From NCBI GenBank assembly GCA_011037195.1, contig JAAEAF010003762.1, positions 62,001-126,000 on the forward strand: DNA of 64,000 nt, given 5' to 3'. Shown piece by piece: positions 12,301 to 23,000 of the stretch (positions within the stretch are counted from its first letter, which is position 1; each line of letters begins with the position of its first letter). The DNA comes from Triatoma infestans. Taxonomy: Eukaryota; Arthropoda; Insecta; Hemiptera; Reduviidae. The notes under the pieces are model-generated. The model had not been told where the DNA came from. It saw only the letters and a list, made by a program, of their open reading frames with translations, and did no database searches. Both the position numbers and the translations under genes were made by a program.

Positions 12301-12485
12301 CAAATAGGGTTCCAGACAAAGTCGGTCATCCGAACGAACTAATCCAATGATCTTTTTACTTTCTCTTATTCCTAGTAAGAAGAAGTATTATGATCGTGTC
12401 AAATTTTCGATATCGAATTTTCAACGGAAATATCCGTTTTGAGGTCCCCTGAGTACAAAAAAGTGTTTTTTAGCAAATGGTCTGT

Positions 12486-12526
<41 letters not shown>

Positions 12527-13118
12527 AACGGCATAGCTCAAAACCTAGAAATTGAAACTTGATATGGATCAGCATGGGACCTGACATTACGTAACCTGTC
12601 AAAATTCCTTAACCGGAAGTACCACTTTACTAGTTTTTTTTTTTACTTTTTCACGTTTTTCTCAAAACTAGCAGCGAGGATTTTTTTGACACTTTGTATA
12701 TCAACTACACATACAAAGAGCTGCAACTTTTATTTGAAACATTTCTCTGGGAAAATTCATTTACGGTAGTTATGGGGGAGAGGTGGGGTTAGGTTTTCAT
12801 CTAAAGTGCTATTTCAGTTTATTATACAATACTGTCATCTAAATAAAGTTAATTACAAATGAATATGTTGGTGATCCCGAGTTTGAAAAAAATTGGATAA
12901 CCGCATATGCATTTACTTTACCGCTTTACTAAATGATTTTTCCACTTTTTCGCGATTTTTTCGAAAATGGCTCCAACGATTTTCTTGAAACATCTTATAT
13001 AAACTAAACACACAAATATCTACAACTTTTATTAAAACATTTCTCTGGGAAAATTCATTTAAGGGCAGTTTTAGGGGAGGGATGGGGTTATGTTTTTCTG
13101 TAAAGTGCTATCATAGTT

Positions 13119-13255
13119 TCAGAGACATTTTCCGTGGTAGCCTGCTTCGTTTTGTGGTCATCGACCGGTTTCGGGCGTTCGCCCATCTTCAGGATGCGTT
13201 TTTCAAACAGTGTGCCAACACAGACTCGTACAGAGACTTAGTATCACACTAACAC
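13119..13255 (-). mobile_element. Penelope-type non-autonomous insertion with target duplication
   Basis: The 12-bp sequence gctatcatagtt flanks it on both sides (13107-13118 and 13256-13267), so the 137 bp between is a discrete insertion into repeat A. It starts with attttccgtggtagcctgc, contains the hammerhead motif, and ends near the partly palindromic aacagtgtg...tatcacact. The same parts recur at 17840 and 26600. Confidence 0.75.
13154..13199 (-). ncRNA. Hammerhead ribozyme, Penelope-element type (best preserved)
   Basis: Minus strand: stem I strand CAUC, core CUGAAGA, one extra U, stem II GGGC-GAAC-GCCC, then GAA, stem III ACCGGU, C17, and the other stem I strand GAUG. All hammerhead core positions are present (CUGANGA, GAAA, GUC). 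Stem III is fully self-complementary with no loop, so the fold needs two molecules or a tandem transcript. The extra nucleotide after A9 recurs in the other copies and may mark the small-variant class known from Penelope-like retrotransposons. Predicted cleavage is after the C of GUC. Activity is not tested here. Confidence 0.75.
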
Positions 13256-13499
13256 GCTATCATAGTTAATTATACAATTCTATCATCCAAACAAAATTAA
13301 TCAGAAATAAATAGATGAACAAAATTCCGAGTTTCAAGAAAATTAGTAAACCGGAAGTGCGGTTTTACTGAACACTTTTTCAGATTTCGACGAATTTCAT
13401 TAAATTTGGAACACAAACTATAAAATTTGTCAATTATAATTTTGAGAACTGGAATAAGAGAAAGTTGTGTGAGTGTTTCACACCAAATTTTTTTCTTTT

Positions 13500-14215
13500 T
13501 TAGTTTTCTGTCGGAAATAACTGAAACGAGTTTCACCGGCAACACCTCTAAAGATCTACAAACTTGAATGAAACATATTCCCCTAAATGTGTATCCAAAA
13601 TATTGGATTTGATGCAAATTGATTGTATGGAAGTGCAGAGTGTCTGGACAGTTATTTATTTATTTTCTGTTTTCTGTGATGATCTCCATAATGATGCCAC
13701 CAAGTTTCATTAAACCTTGTCTTGTAACTATATATACAGCTTTCATCAAAAAAGTCGTTTTATTAAGTTTAGATTCTTCCACTGATATTTGATTCATGAC
13801 AACTAATCATTTTGTAAAAAGTTTGACAAAAACTTTTTATGAAGCAGACTGACCACTCGTCTACTATATAGAGTGAAAGACGTGTGAATGTTTCATGTGT
13901 AGAGAACGGTTCCATCGTCTGCATATTATTAAGCGTCTTCAACTTAGTTATCCGGAAGTATCTCTTTGGTAAATAGATTTATCAGTTTTCCCAATTTTTC
14001 TCAAATACAGCTCTATTGATTGCCTTCAAGCTTAGTATTAAAATTCCACATTAACTCTTATATTAAATATTTTTACAGGACAGTTTGTGTAACGAATAGG
14101 GAAGTTACGATTTACCTAGAATTTCACAGTGAACTTTGTTTGCTATTTCAAGTGTCAACCACATAACAATGGTAGTAATTTCAACCTTTCAACCAAGAAA
14201 AATTGTCAAATAAAA
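13500..14215 (+). repeat. Diverged repeat A remnants
   Basis: Scattered recognisable pieces, including tatccggaagta...tttatcagttttccc near 13960-14000 and a related block around 13740-13900 (aaaaagtcgttttattaag), which is also found inverted near 17350. Too diverged to delimit precisely. Confidence 0.45.
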
Positions 14216-14216
14216 T

Positions 14217-14645
14217 CTGAAATGTTATTGATGTGATATGTTGTATGTTTGCAGTAGCGTGTAGCACGAGCGGTTCAGTAAAGGGCTGTGTGTATGTAAG
14301 TTTTAAAGAGAAGAGAAATAATAAGAAATAAATAAGAAAATACTGCTAGACTAAATTAAATATATTATCTTTAAAGTAATTTAAATACTTTTCAATATCA
14401 CTATAATATGCTTATAAAAATTATTTAGCTAGTGTTCTGATTGAATGTCTAATTCAGACATTTAGTCTGTTGAGTGCAGAATTTAGACTGTCTTGAAAGA
14501 ATGCCTTCTCTCGGTAGTTCAAATCCTGCCGAGTGAGAAGGGGCAAAAAGACAAAGCTGACTAAGTTCTATGAACTTTTCTGTAACGGTGTTGTTTACCT
14601 GAATAGTCCCTTTTGCCAGCGAATGTTAGAATATCCTTCAAATAA
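14217..14645 (+). repeat. Family X non-autonomous repeat, copy 1
   Basis: Matches 55255-55745 over its whole length with divergence. Shared landmarks are gtgtagcacgagcggttcag (14261), taaagggct, gtagttcaaatcctgcc (near 14515), gagaaggggcaaaaagac, and gccagcgaatg. The gttcaaatcc segment resembles a tRNA B-box, but I see no convincing A-box. No ORF. Confidence 0.6.
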
Positions 14646-14664
14646 TGATTTTCTTCAAATAATA

Positions 14665-15370
14665 TTTACTTCTTCCACTTCAAATCTGTGAGAATTGCAG
14701 TAAGAGAAAGTCATGAGAATATTTCTCTTTTTAATATGTAGTTTTTGTGGTTGTTGAAAAAATATATACGTATTGTATGTAACATTATTCAATTTCTCTT
14801 ACTACAGGTTAGAGAAACTATTATTATCATGTCAAATTTTTGAAATTGAGTTTATTCCATACAACTTTTATTTGAAACTTTTCCCCAGGAAAATTTATTT
14901 AAAAGGGTTTTATTATGGAAGGGGTGGTGTGGCTTTCCTCTAAAGTGCGTCAGTGCATATTATTCGCATTAATCATATACACAATATAATTAAGAATTTA
15001 ATGTTTGACTATATATCTAATTTTGAAGAAAATCAGTTAACCAGAAGTAAGACATTTTACATTATATTTTGGTTCCACATACGTATCTATTTTTTTTAAT
15101 ATTTGAAATTTGTAACTAGGTAATACCCGTGTAAATAAATACGAGTATAAATAATAAATCAAGACTATGTCAAGTGCATTGAGAGAAAGTAATGTGACTG
15201 TTTCAGAGCAAATTTTTACAGGTACTCTTCAGTTTTAAAAGACAATTAGTTTGTACAATTTTGTTTACCTTTTCGTTTTTTTACCAAAATAAAACATTTC
15301 TCAAGAAACGAACGACTTGGCTGGAGAGGTCAAAGAAAATTTTTTGTTTAAACAGTACTTAGAACTTCAG
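14665..15370 (+). repeat. Repeat A fragments
   Basis: Right-end gaattgcagtaagagaaagtc (14692), then a new left end ttactacaggttagagaa...atcatgtcaaattttt (14800), the tttatttgaaac...ccccaggaaaa block (14865), gaagaaaatcagttaacca (near 15030), and another right end gagagaaagtaatgtgac near 15180. The tail-to-head order suggests tandem units. Confidence 0.6.
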
Positions 15371-16680
15371 TCCCCCATTACAAAGAATTTCAAGAAAATT
15401 ATGGTATAGTTTAATCTTGGCATAATGACCAAGTAAATCAAGTTAAATTATTGAAAATCAAAGTATGGCCCCCTCGGGCACTGAATAAAAACATCCCGCC
15501 AAGTTGGATAACACAGCCCAGCTTATAGGAGACATAATAATTAATGAAATGTATCGATTATACCGGCTGATATTAGATAATGGAGTAAATTAATCATGTA
15601 TGTTAATGGACGATTGATATGTATATCTTGAGATGTATACAATATTATATGAATATATATATAGCACTAAAGTATATTTATCAACATCTTTAGTTAATGA
15701 GAAATTTTAATTAAGAAATATAATTCTATAATCTATAAAGTATATTATTAATTATAAATATAATAATAATAATAATAATATTTTATATATTAGTATATCT
15801 TGTATTAATTAATAATAACCGTTAAGATTGTCAATAAATTAATTTATTATAATCAGTCTAGTATAATGAAATGACATTAATAAAATGAATTAATCAGAGA
15901 CATTTGCCAACCAACCACCACAACAAAAATGAATTAAAATTAAATAATATAATTAAGTAAATAATAAATGATCTAGTAACTAATATAAAAGCCAAGAAAG
16001 TGTCAAAAAAATGATATTGTTATGAATTTTTTCCGCAATTTTCTTAATAACTCTGAATAGAGAACTATCACTCTGATTTTTAAGAATAGATCATTTCCAC
16101 TTATAAGAAGTATTAAAATTAATTGTAAAGTTCCAAGTGTGATTAATATTTGTCAACAGAAAGTCGAAGAACGGCAACAATTCAACAAATGAAGTTTTAT
16201 ACTAATTTCTATATTTATTGCAGTTATTTATTTTAGGGCTAATCGTAGAAAACATTTAGTGGGTTTAAAGATCCATGTGGCCATCATGTTTTGAACATTA
16301 ACAAGTTGTCAACATCAAAGAGTTGGCGATGGCATTTCACTTGATGAATGGAGAAAATATGGGAATGAATCTAAATGGAAATGACAAGAAAATTAAAAAT
16401 AAGTTGTCCAACATGTTCATTTTCACAATAAAAGGTAAACAATAAAATCTAAGATCGATGAGCTCGTGACTTCCGTCCGTCTAACGTCTAATATTAAAAT
16501 CATCTTAGCAAGTCATCTTAGACAGCTAAACTTCTACTAAATTACTTTCAGTGTGTTTAAATATCCCATTCTTTCACCGCGGACTTATTATCAAGTAAAC
16601 CATCCCTGACTGCAAGTCATTTCTGGTGAGCTCATTTCCGTTAGATAAAATTTAATAGAACTAAACCTTCCTCAAATCCG
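15370..16680. other. Very AT-rich unassigned stretch
   Basis: No gene recognised. It contains an (AAT)n-like run near 15762-15780 and long A/T tracts. Confidence 0.5.
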
Positions 16681-16895
16681 TCAAAGTTTTGATGTTCCTG
16701 ACCAGTTTCAGATTTTCTTCTATCGTCAGAGTACGGTTATCATCAAGTTCGTGTAAGAGTTGACTTCAACTTAATGTTTCTGTTTCGCACTAAACATTTT
16801 GATTGTTTGCGGGATTGTACACACACACAAAGCAACAAACCCTATAAACTTCCGCATACAATCAATCAAGCGTAACAGAAACATTAAGCTGAATC
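16681..16895. mobile_element. Penelope-type remnant with inverted arms
   Basis: Holds a hammerhead-like motif (16697-16735) and short inverted arms: cttaatgtttctgttt near 16770 against aacagaaacattaag near 16875. Related to the inverted pair at 28130-28865. Confidence 0.45.
16697..16735 (-). ncRNA. Hammerhead-like motif, second subfamily
   Basis: The minus strand reads ctgacga, one extra base, a short stem II closed by gaaaa, then gaaactggtc. Core CUGACGA and GAAA are intact and the cleavage triplet is GUC. Stem III (actggt) is only partly self-complementary, and stem I is short. Confidence 0.5.
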
Positions 16896-17009
16896 GGACG
16901 ATGGATAAAATGCCAAATATATATATATATATAACAATACACCGTAACAGCTTAATTCGATGCCTTCACCGCCTTGTGAAGCTCATTTTTAACGAATATC
17001 AAGAAAAAC

Positions 17010-17995
17010 TTTAAAAAAGAACTTTACACGTTATTGGCGATTTTTCGTTTTTGAGATATTCTGATCAGACATACTTGAGATATTCACACATGTTTCAGAT
17101 ACTGAGACCATTCGCTAAACATATATATTGTCGAAATCTAGAAACATGTATTTCCGGAGATTTCGAAAAATTGATAATCGCCATAGTTTCAGTTTAATGC
17201 TCTCTTACTGAAAACAAAAAATCTGTGTGAAACACTCACACGACTTTCTCTTGCTGCAGTTTACACAGATATACGTGACAAATGTTCTTCAAACCTATAA
17301 TTTTAACTAAATGCTTATTTGTCTTCTATTTTATTTCAATGGAAGAATCTAAACCTAACAAAACGACTTTTTTGAGGAAAGAATAATTTTAATAATTTAG
17401 TGAATTTATAGTTAGCAAACCAGAATTAATGAAATCGGTGTTGGCTTTATGGAAAAAATGCAAAAAACTGAAAAAACTGTTCAGTAAAATTCACTTCCAG
17501 TCAACCGCTACCCTTAAATGAATTTTTTTGGGAGAAATGTTACAAATAAAAGTTGTCATTACATGTGTAGTTGATACACTTAGTTTAAAGAACACGATAA
17601 AGCTGTATTCGAGAAAAACTTGAAAAAACTTCAGTAAAAACGTTTTTCCGGTATACCGATTATCTTTAAACACTAAATTCTGGCAATATATTTAATTCTA
17701 ATTAATATTATTAGGATGATAGAAACAACATATGTTAAACAAGAATAGCACTATAGTGGAAAACATAAACCCACCCATCCACCAGGAGCTCCCTTAAAAG
17801 GATTTTCCTGGAGAAGTGAAATTACAAATAAAAATGTAGCTTTTTGTGGCCATCGCCGCTTTCGGGAGTTGGTCCATCATCAGGATGTTTTTATCAAAAC
17901 AGTGTGATAACATAGACTTAGAAACCTGAAAATCTTAGAAAACTGAAAAAAACTTCAGTAAAAACGTACTTCCGGTATAGACTTGCACAGAGCAA
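17010..17995 (-). repeat. Repeat A copies, minus strand, tandem
   Basis: A left-end block (atgtatttccgg, tttcgaaaaattg, ending near 17180) is followed directly by gctctcttactg and the right-end palindrome gtgtgaaacactcacac (17223-17239) and actttctcttgctgcag of the next unit. Two internal modules follow (cacttccagtcaaccg at 17490; cgtttttccggtataccg near 17640), then the aaaacataaaccc block. A Penelope-type piece interrupts at 17835-17930. Confidence 0.7.
17849..17887 (-). ncRNA. Hammerhead-like motif (degenerate)
   Basis: The minus strand reads catcctgatgatgga...tcccgaaagcggcgatgg. Core CUGAUGA, GAAA and both stem I strands (CAUC/GAUG) are retained. Stem III has lost its self-complementarity (agcggc for accggt) and the cleavage triplet is altered, so it is probably inactive. 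Confidence 0.5.
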
Positions 17996-18098
17996 ATTCA
18001 GTTAATACATTGGTCATAAAAGTGTTTTTGTTAGGACCTAACTAGGTTAAGACGGGGTTCGTTTTACCCGGGTAGGTAAACACATGCTTTTTCTTTCT

Positions 18099-18155
18099 GA
18101 AGGCTATTTTTCTTTTTGAAGGCATTGTTCCTTTTGAAGGCATTGTTCCTTTTAA
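18099..18155. repeat. 19-bp tandem repeat, about 3 units
   Basis: The unit gaaggcattgttcctttt is repeated head to tail, with a diverged first copy (gaaggctatttttctttt). Confidence 0.85.
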
Positions 18156-18539
18156 AAACATCCAATAAGTGGAGATGTATAACTTAAATTCAATTTTGAA
18201 TGGGATTTACTTTGATAATTAATTAGCCATACTGTCTTACTATTTTCTTTTTTAATTTTTCTTTCATTGTAGAAACAAAGCGAATGACCACTGTGTCAGC
18301 CGTAGTCTACTGTGGAATAATTAATGATAAAAGAAATAATAAAAACCAGCTGAATGATCGTAAAACGCATAAATAACTAAATATATTGTTGAACAATTAT
18401 ATATATAAGCATGTTATTTGATAATCATGTATTATTATATATTCCATATTTTACCTTTTCATAAATCACATACTTCATTCTCGTACGCAAGTAAACTTAA
18501 ATATAGGTTCTTTACAGCCTTAAATTAACGTCTAAACGA

Positions 18540-18860
18540 GCTTAAATACTATATAAAATGTAGCTCTTTATAAGTGTACTAAATATGACAAGTTTTAAAT
18601 AAAATCGTCGAAACCGTTTTCGAGAAAATTGCAAAAAAGTGAAATCCATTCGAATTAATGATGCTTCCGGGTGAGGAATTTTGACAGATAACTTCCTGTC
18701 GGATCCTATATACAAACACACATGTACACGCACACACAGATCTCGCCAAAAACATTTTTTTCATAATAACAAGTATTTGCTGTTAAAACTCAATTTTTCA
18801 GGTTAAAACACGATCGCAATACTTCCTCTTACTAGAAGGAAAGAAAGTAAAAATCCTCGG
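18540..18860 (-). repeat. Repeat A copy, minus strand
   Basis: cgtcgaaaccgttttcgaga, atgcttccgggtg, a CACA-rich microsatellite slot near 18715-18740, then aactcaatttttcag and cacgatcgcaatacttcctc at the left end near 18810-18830. Confidence 0.7.
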
Positions 18861-19865
18861 AGCCATCCCAGATCCGTCTCGTTTTCTGAAAGATTCTTCG
18901 GGTAGCTCCTATCAATGATAAATGAGTTTTAGATATATTTATGGAATATCATGGAGAGTCCAATAAAATACTAGCACGTTGATAAACACTGCATTATATG
19001 CCTTCAAATAAAATGCCAACAAACAAAAATAATATAAAGTGAAGGAATTATCAATGACATTATTATAAAAAAAAAGGACCAAAGTCGTTTTTATAAAAAT
19101 AAATAAGGATAAACAAAGGACTAAAAATATTCCAGCTTCTAGTTTATTTATTTCTTTTTATTATTATATATTCAATATCATTATAGTAAGCAAGTGTTTG
19201 TGACTTGGATGTAGTAGAGAGAACATATTTAGGGTATTTATTTTAACGTAAGAAAAGTGCCAACCGCATGTTCATTGAAATAAAATATCTGGTGTTGGGC
19301 GAACGGAAAGAAGTAAGAAGGAGGAGGAGTGAGAAAAAAGAAGAGAAAATGAAAGGGGAAAGTTGACAATATGGCACAGTGTGGTCTTATAGTGTGCAAA
19401 AGAAGACCACCAGTCTTGGGTAGACCATTGTGGATTAGTTATATGCGGGGAAGACTTTACTGTTTGTGTGTATGCCTGTGGTTGGTAGAAACCAAGGTAG
19501 GAAGAACCAGAGAACAAGATGGAAGTAGAAGAATGAAAGCAAACGTAGAGAGAGAGAGAGTGAGAAAACAGTTTACAGAGAGGGGATGTTTCATAGTGAA
19601 AAAGCTCATAACCCCTTACTAAATCCGGGGTCACAAATCCACAGAGCCATCCTACTTAGCGGCTAGATCCGCTCCATTTTCCGATGATGTCCTTTTCTTT
19701 TCTATTTTTTCTTCATCCGTTTTATATATATATATATATCTGTCTATTCTCCACTAACTGGTATACTAGTTTCAGCTTATTCATTTTCTTCTATAATTTT
19801 CTAGCACATTATGTTCAGGGACCAGAACACTAGCCTCTTTTGCTAAAATTATTTTCGCATTTACT
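18860..19865. other. Unassigned stretch with a sense/antisense ORF pair
   Basis: ORFs on both strands at 19272-19634 (120 codons minus, 83 codons plus) overlap in a purine-rich block. Neither shows a recognisable domain, and the GA-rich composition explains their openness. A (TA)n tract lies at about 19722-19738. Confidence 0.4.
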
Positions 19866-20586
19866 ATAAATACCGAGCTGCCTTTGAACCGGACCAAAAC
19901 TTCTTTGAATGCAAAGGAATATTAGCAGCACGTCAAAGTCCAAAATCTAAGCCCACCGATTACTCCTTCTGAACCGGTCATATCTTTTAATGTTCATCTT
20001 CTTTTAAAGGATAATTTCTATACTTCAATATAGAGTATAGAAATTGAAGGAAAAGTAACCTCTCCAATGTTTCTCTTCCAGGTTTCGAGTACTTATAATT
20101 TTTTTTAAGCATTATAGTGCCAGATAAGCCTCGGTTTTGCATCCTAGAGGAGACTAGTCCAAAATTCCCTCGAGGGCATCTTAAGACCTGGCAGTACGAA
20201 CAAAATGTCCATCATTCCAACATGTCCAGTAACTGTCTAAGTATCTTCTCCGCCTAGTTATAGTAAAGGACTCTCAATAATAATCCATCGCCCGCTTAGT
20301 CGTTCTCTATATCTTACACATCCAATTATAGCTTCGTATTGTCCCACATGTCAGGAGAACCCTCTCATCTTTATGATGCTCGTGGAACCAAAGTTATTTA
20401 TGAAACAGTTGAATATCTGAACTCCTAAGTTCCCTACAATTCTTCTTCTTGCAGGTTTAAGCAATACATCTTTACCTAATAATAATTTTTGTTGAAATCA
20501 ATCAAGATTTTGGATTTTGATGTGTGCTAATATTCCTTTGCATTTAAAGTTGTTTTGATTCAGGTCAAAGACAGCTCGGTACTTAC
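19866..20586. mobile_element. Non-autonomous element with ~80-bp inverted ends
   Basis: The left end from 19871 (taccgagctgcctttgaac) and the right end to 20581 are reverse complements at roughly 80% over about 80 bp, including gcaaaggaatattagca in both. The middle carries a strong hairpin near 20025-20048 (aatttctatact against agtatagaaatt). No ORF. Superfamily unknown, and I did not identify a target duplication. Confidence 0.65.
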
Positions 20587-20715
20587 ACAAATACGGTCGG
20601 TACTTATATAAACATGTTTAACAAAGAAATACTAATTGAAGATGAAGTTTTATAACCCAAGTGATCACATGGGTTATAAACATGGATTACCTATCACTTT
20701 ATTACTATGATTATC

Positions 20716-20723
20716 ATCTACAC
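20716..20723. repeat. hAT target-site duplication, left
   Basis: atctacac, identical to 21657-21664. Confidence 0.85.
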
Positions 20724-20950
20724 CAGGGGTGAGCAACCTTTTTAATCAACAGGCCAATTTAAATTTTAAAATTTTTTGGCGGGCCGCACATAAAGTAACA
20801 CTTATTAATAATTTACAAAACTTTATTTATAATAAACATTAGAATAAAAAAATATAAAGTTTAAAAAAAAGTAAAGATTTCATATACAAATTTTAATGCA
20901 AAATAAAAACAAACAAGAAAAGAACAGAAAAACGAATTTACTTGAAATTT

Positions 20951-21240
20951 TTAATGAGAAATTTGGCATTGTTTTTTCGATACAAGCTGATCAATATCAG
21001 CCGGAATTGATGAGGTAGCTACACGTAGGCAGCTTTCTAATCGTGCATCACTCAGTCTTGATCGGTGGTCAGTTTTGATTAATTTCATGGTTGAAAATAA
21101 TTGTTCGCAAACATACGTACTTCCGAACAGAGACATCATTTGCTTGCATTTTCGTCAAAAGTGGAAATTTCTCAGGGCTCACATAAGATTTATAAAAATG
21201 AAAAAGGTTCATTTCATAACCACCCAAAGTAAAGAAGAAT
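20951..21240 (-). pseudogene. hAT transposase C-terminal (dimerisation) domain remnant
   Basis: The minus-strand frame at 20951-21139 contains SLFGSTYVCEQLFSTMKLIK followed by SRLSDARLESCLRVATSSI, the pattern of the hAT dimerisation domain in the ZBED5/FAM200/GTF2IRD2-like branch. The upstream part (FYKSYVSPEKFPLLTKM, about 21160-21235) lies in another frame, so one frameshift separates the two near 21130. The DNA-binding BED finger and most of the catalytic core are missing, so it cannot act as a transposase. The likely stop follows QISH near 20951. Confidence 0.75.
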
Positions 21241-21354
21241 CTAATATTACTTTTTTGACAATAATATTGCACTCACGCCTTTCAAGAAACACAAGAATTG
21301 CTAAAATTGCTAGTTAACAGCTTACCAGTCTGACTGATTGTGTGACAGAAGCAA

Positions 21355-21500
21355 ACACAAACAAGCACAGACGCGGCGCGTTCGTATTGCATGTTTGAAC
21401 AAGTCGCCGACAAGTGAGTATCTCGTCACAAACAAGCACAGACGCGGCGCGTTCGTATTGCATGTTTAAACAAGTCGCCGTCAAGTGAGTAACTCGTCAC
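21355..21500. repeat. 71-bp tandem duplication inside the hAT element
   Basis: Two copies of a GC-rich unit (acaagcacagacgcggcgcg at 21361 and again at 21432) differ at a few bases. Confidence 0.9.
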
Positions 21501-21664
21501 AAAAAATTGTTTCGGTTTAATATGTACTACCATTTTATTATAATTAATTTTATAACAGTATATTGATGGGAGAAAGTCGATAAAATAAATTCAATTTTAG
21601 AAATGCTTGGCGGGCCGCATAAACATGTTTAACGGGCCGCGAGTTGCTCATCCCTGATCTACAC

Positions 21665-22000
21665 CACATGTTTACTGTCCACAAATCTTACAAATGCCAA
21701 ACTATGGAACATGCTCCATTGACCATCATCTATGGACCATCATCAAAATTGTGTTTTTTTCTTTCTTTTTCTTTTATTTGTTCAATTTCTTGTACTGTTT
21801 CAACAAATATTTTAAATTTGAAATATTTACTTGATACATTTCTTTTCTATTAATTTTAAAACTATTTTTATAAAACATGTCGCAACGTTCTAATTAAACA
21901 GCAAAAAAGAATTATTATTTAAACTTGGAATGTTTACTAAAGAGTTAGTTGCTCTCAAAACGACATAGATGGTGTTGGTGGGCAGGGGAACCAACATTAT
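21665..22000. other. Unassigned stretch
   Basis: AT-rich; nothing recognised. Confidence 0.4.
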
Positions 22001-23000
22001 ATTATATAAAACAGATAATTCCTCACAGAAATTAAATTTTCAATAAAATGATACAAATAAAGTTGTAGATTTTTTATATAGGTAGTTAGGTCGTATATTA
22101 AATTTAAACGAAATTGCTGAAGTCATTTATGAGGAAAAAAATGAGAAAACTCAATGTAAAATAGAGGTTAAGCATTTTGGTTAATATCCTTAATTATATA
22201 TAGGTACTGGAAGCATACGCTATAAAGAAATAACACCTAACAGGAAGCACGGTATTAGCTGAGTGGTAGCGCACTGGATTCACACATGGAGGTCCCGGAT
22301 TCAGAGCTGCCCATTGATTTTCTGTCCCTAGGAGCCTCTACAGCACACTGTTCGATGATGACAGTGTTATTTATCTGTAGTGAAAGAACCCTGGAACACT
22401 GTCCCGAAGGTCGACAGTGCATTGATAAGGATCCGGCGCCAGTGACCACAGAGTTTAAGAAAAATTTAAAAAAGTGGAAAAAATCCCCTAAAATGAAAGT
22501 CCCCGGAAAAATGTTTTCAAATAAAATTGGTGGTCTTTTCTGCAGTAGGTGATTACCAAGGTCATTTGAACCATTTTCTAGAAAATTGCTCTAGGGCAAC
22601 TAAGTTCATTGTATTCAGCAAAGTAGCACTTCTGGATTTCCGATTTTGACCAAAACTCTTTTGTCGGAACGCTAATAGAATCCAAATTAAATATCACGTT
22701 TGAATACTCCGTGATTTTCCATGCTTGACTAAAGCTAACTCACACACACGCACAGAGCAATTTTCTGGAAACCACTTTTTCCTGCTCAGCAGACCTTACA
22801 ACAAGTGCTTCCGGTACCAAATTACGTGAAACACATAAAAAAAAAGGAATATTGTGTTGATGTTCTTTTACATTTTATAATTTCGCTTACCATGTAGTAT
22901 TAAGGAGACAATAATCACTTTGAATAATTTGGAAACTTGAAACTTTAGGAGTTAGTTAGGTGTGAAAGTTGTGTAAGTGTTTCACGCCAGGTTTTAGGTG
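22000..23000 (-). repeat. Repeat A, minus strand, split by a SINE
   Basis: Diverged repeat A sequence on both sides of the SINE at 22250-22450. Right of it are aaaatgttttcaaataaaat, gaaccattttctagaaaatt, agcacttctggatttccgat, a CACA tract near 22740-22755, and a right-end-like gaaagttgtgtaagtg...ttcacgcc near 22970-22990. Confidence 0.55.
22250..22450 (+). mobile_element. tRNA-derived SINE, copy 2
   Basis: The A-box tagctgagtggtagc begins at 22256 and is identical to copy 1. The B-box region has diverged to cggattcagagc. The body (gcctctacag...gatgatgacagt...gaaagaac...gcattgataag) aligns with copy 1 read on the minus strand. The 88- and 64-codon ORFs across it are incidental. Confidence 0.7.

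Larger units (their letters stand above)
12345..13500 (+). repeat. Repeat A, best near-complete copy
   Basis: Order of parts: left-end ctcttattc...gatcgtgtc; caaattttcgatatcgaa; gaggtcccctgag; caaatggtctg; (TG)n at 12482-12526; a first module with cttaaccggaagtacc (12608); a second with ggataaccgc and cgaaaatggctccaacga (near 12895-12990); a third with taaaccggaagtgcgg (near 13345); then the right-end agagaaagttgtgtgagtgt and ttcacacc. A 137-bp Penelope-type insertion interrupts it at 13119. No coding capacity. Confidence 0.75.
20724..21656 (-). mobile_element. hAT DNA transposon derivative, 933 bp
   Basis: Terminal inverted repeats caggggtgagcaacc (left) and cagggatgagcaact (right, read on the minus strand) are flanked by a perfect 8-bp duplication, the hAT hallmark. 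GGGCCGC-type subterminal motifs (gcgggccgc) occur near both ends. Inside is only the C-terminal part of a transposase on the minus strand, so the element is a deletion derivative. It also contains a 71-bp tandem duplication (21355-21500). Confidence 0.85.

Noticed and set aside
12482..12526. Tandem repeats as a CRISPR array
   Set aside because: These are eukaryotic microsatellites without spacers; no CRISPR-like array exists in the window.
15637..15960. AT-rich block as a replication origin or matrix attachment region
   Set aside because: Composition alone; no specific motif supports it and much of the window is equally AT-rich.
19272..19634. 120-codon minus ORF and 83-codon plus ORF
   Set aside because: They overlap on opposite strands in a GA-rich block and neither resembles a known protein.
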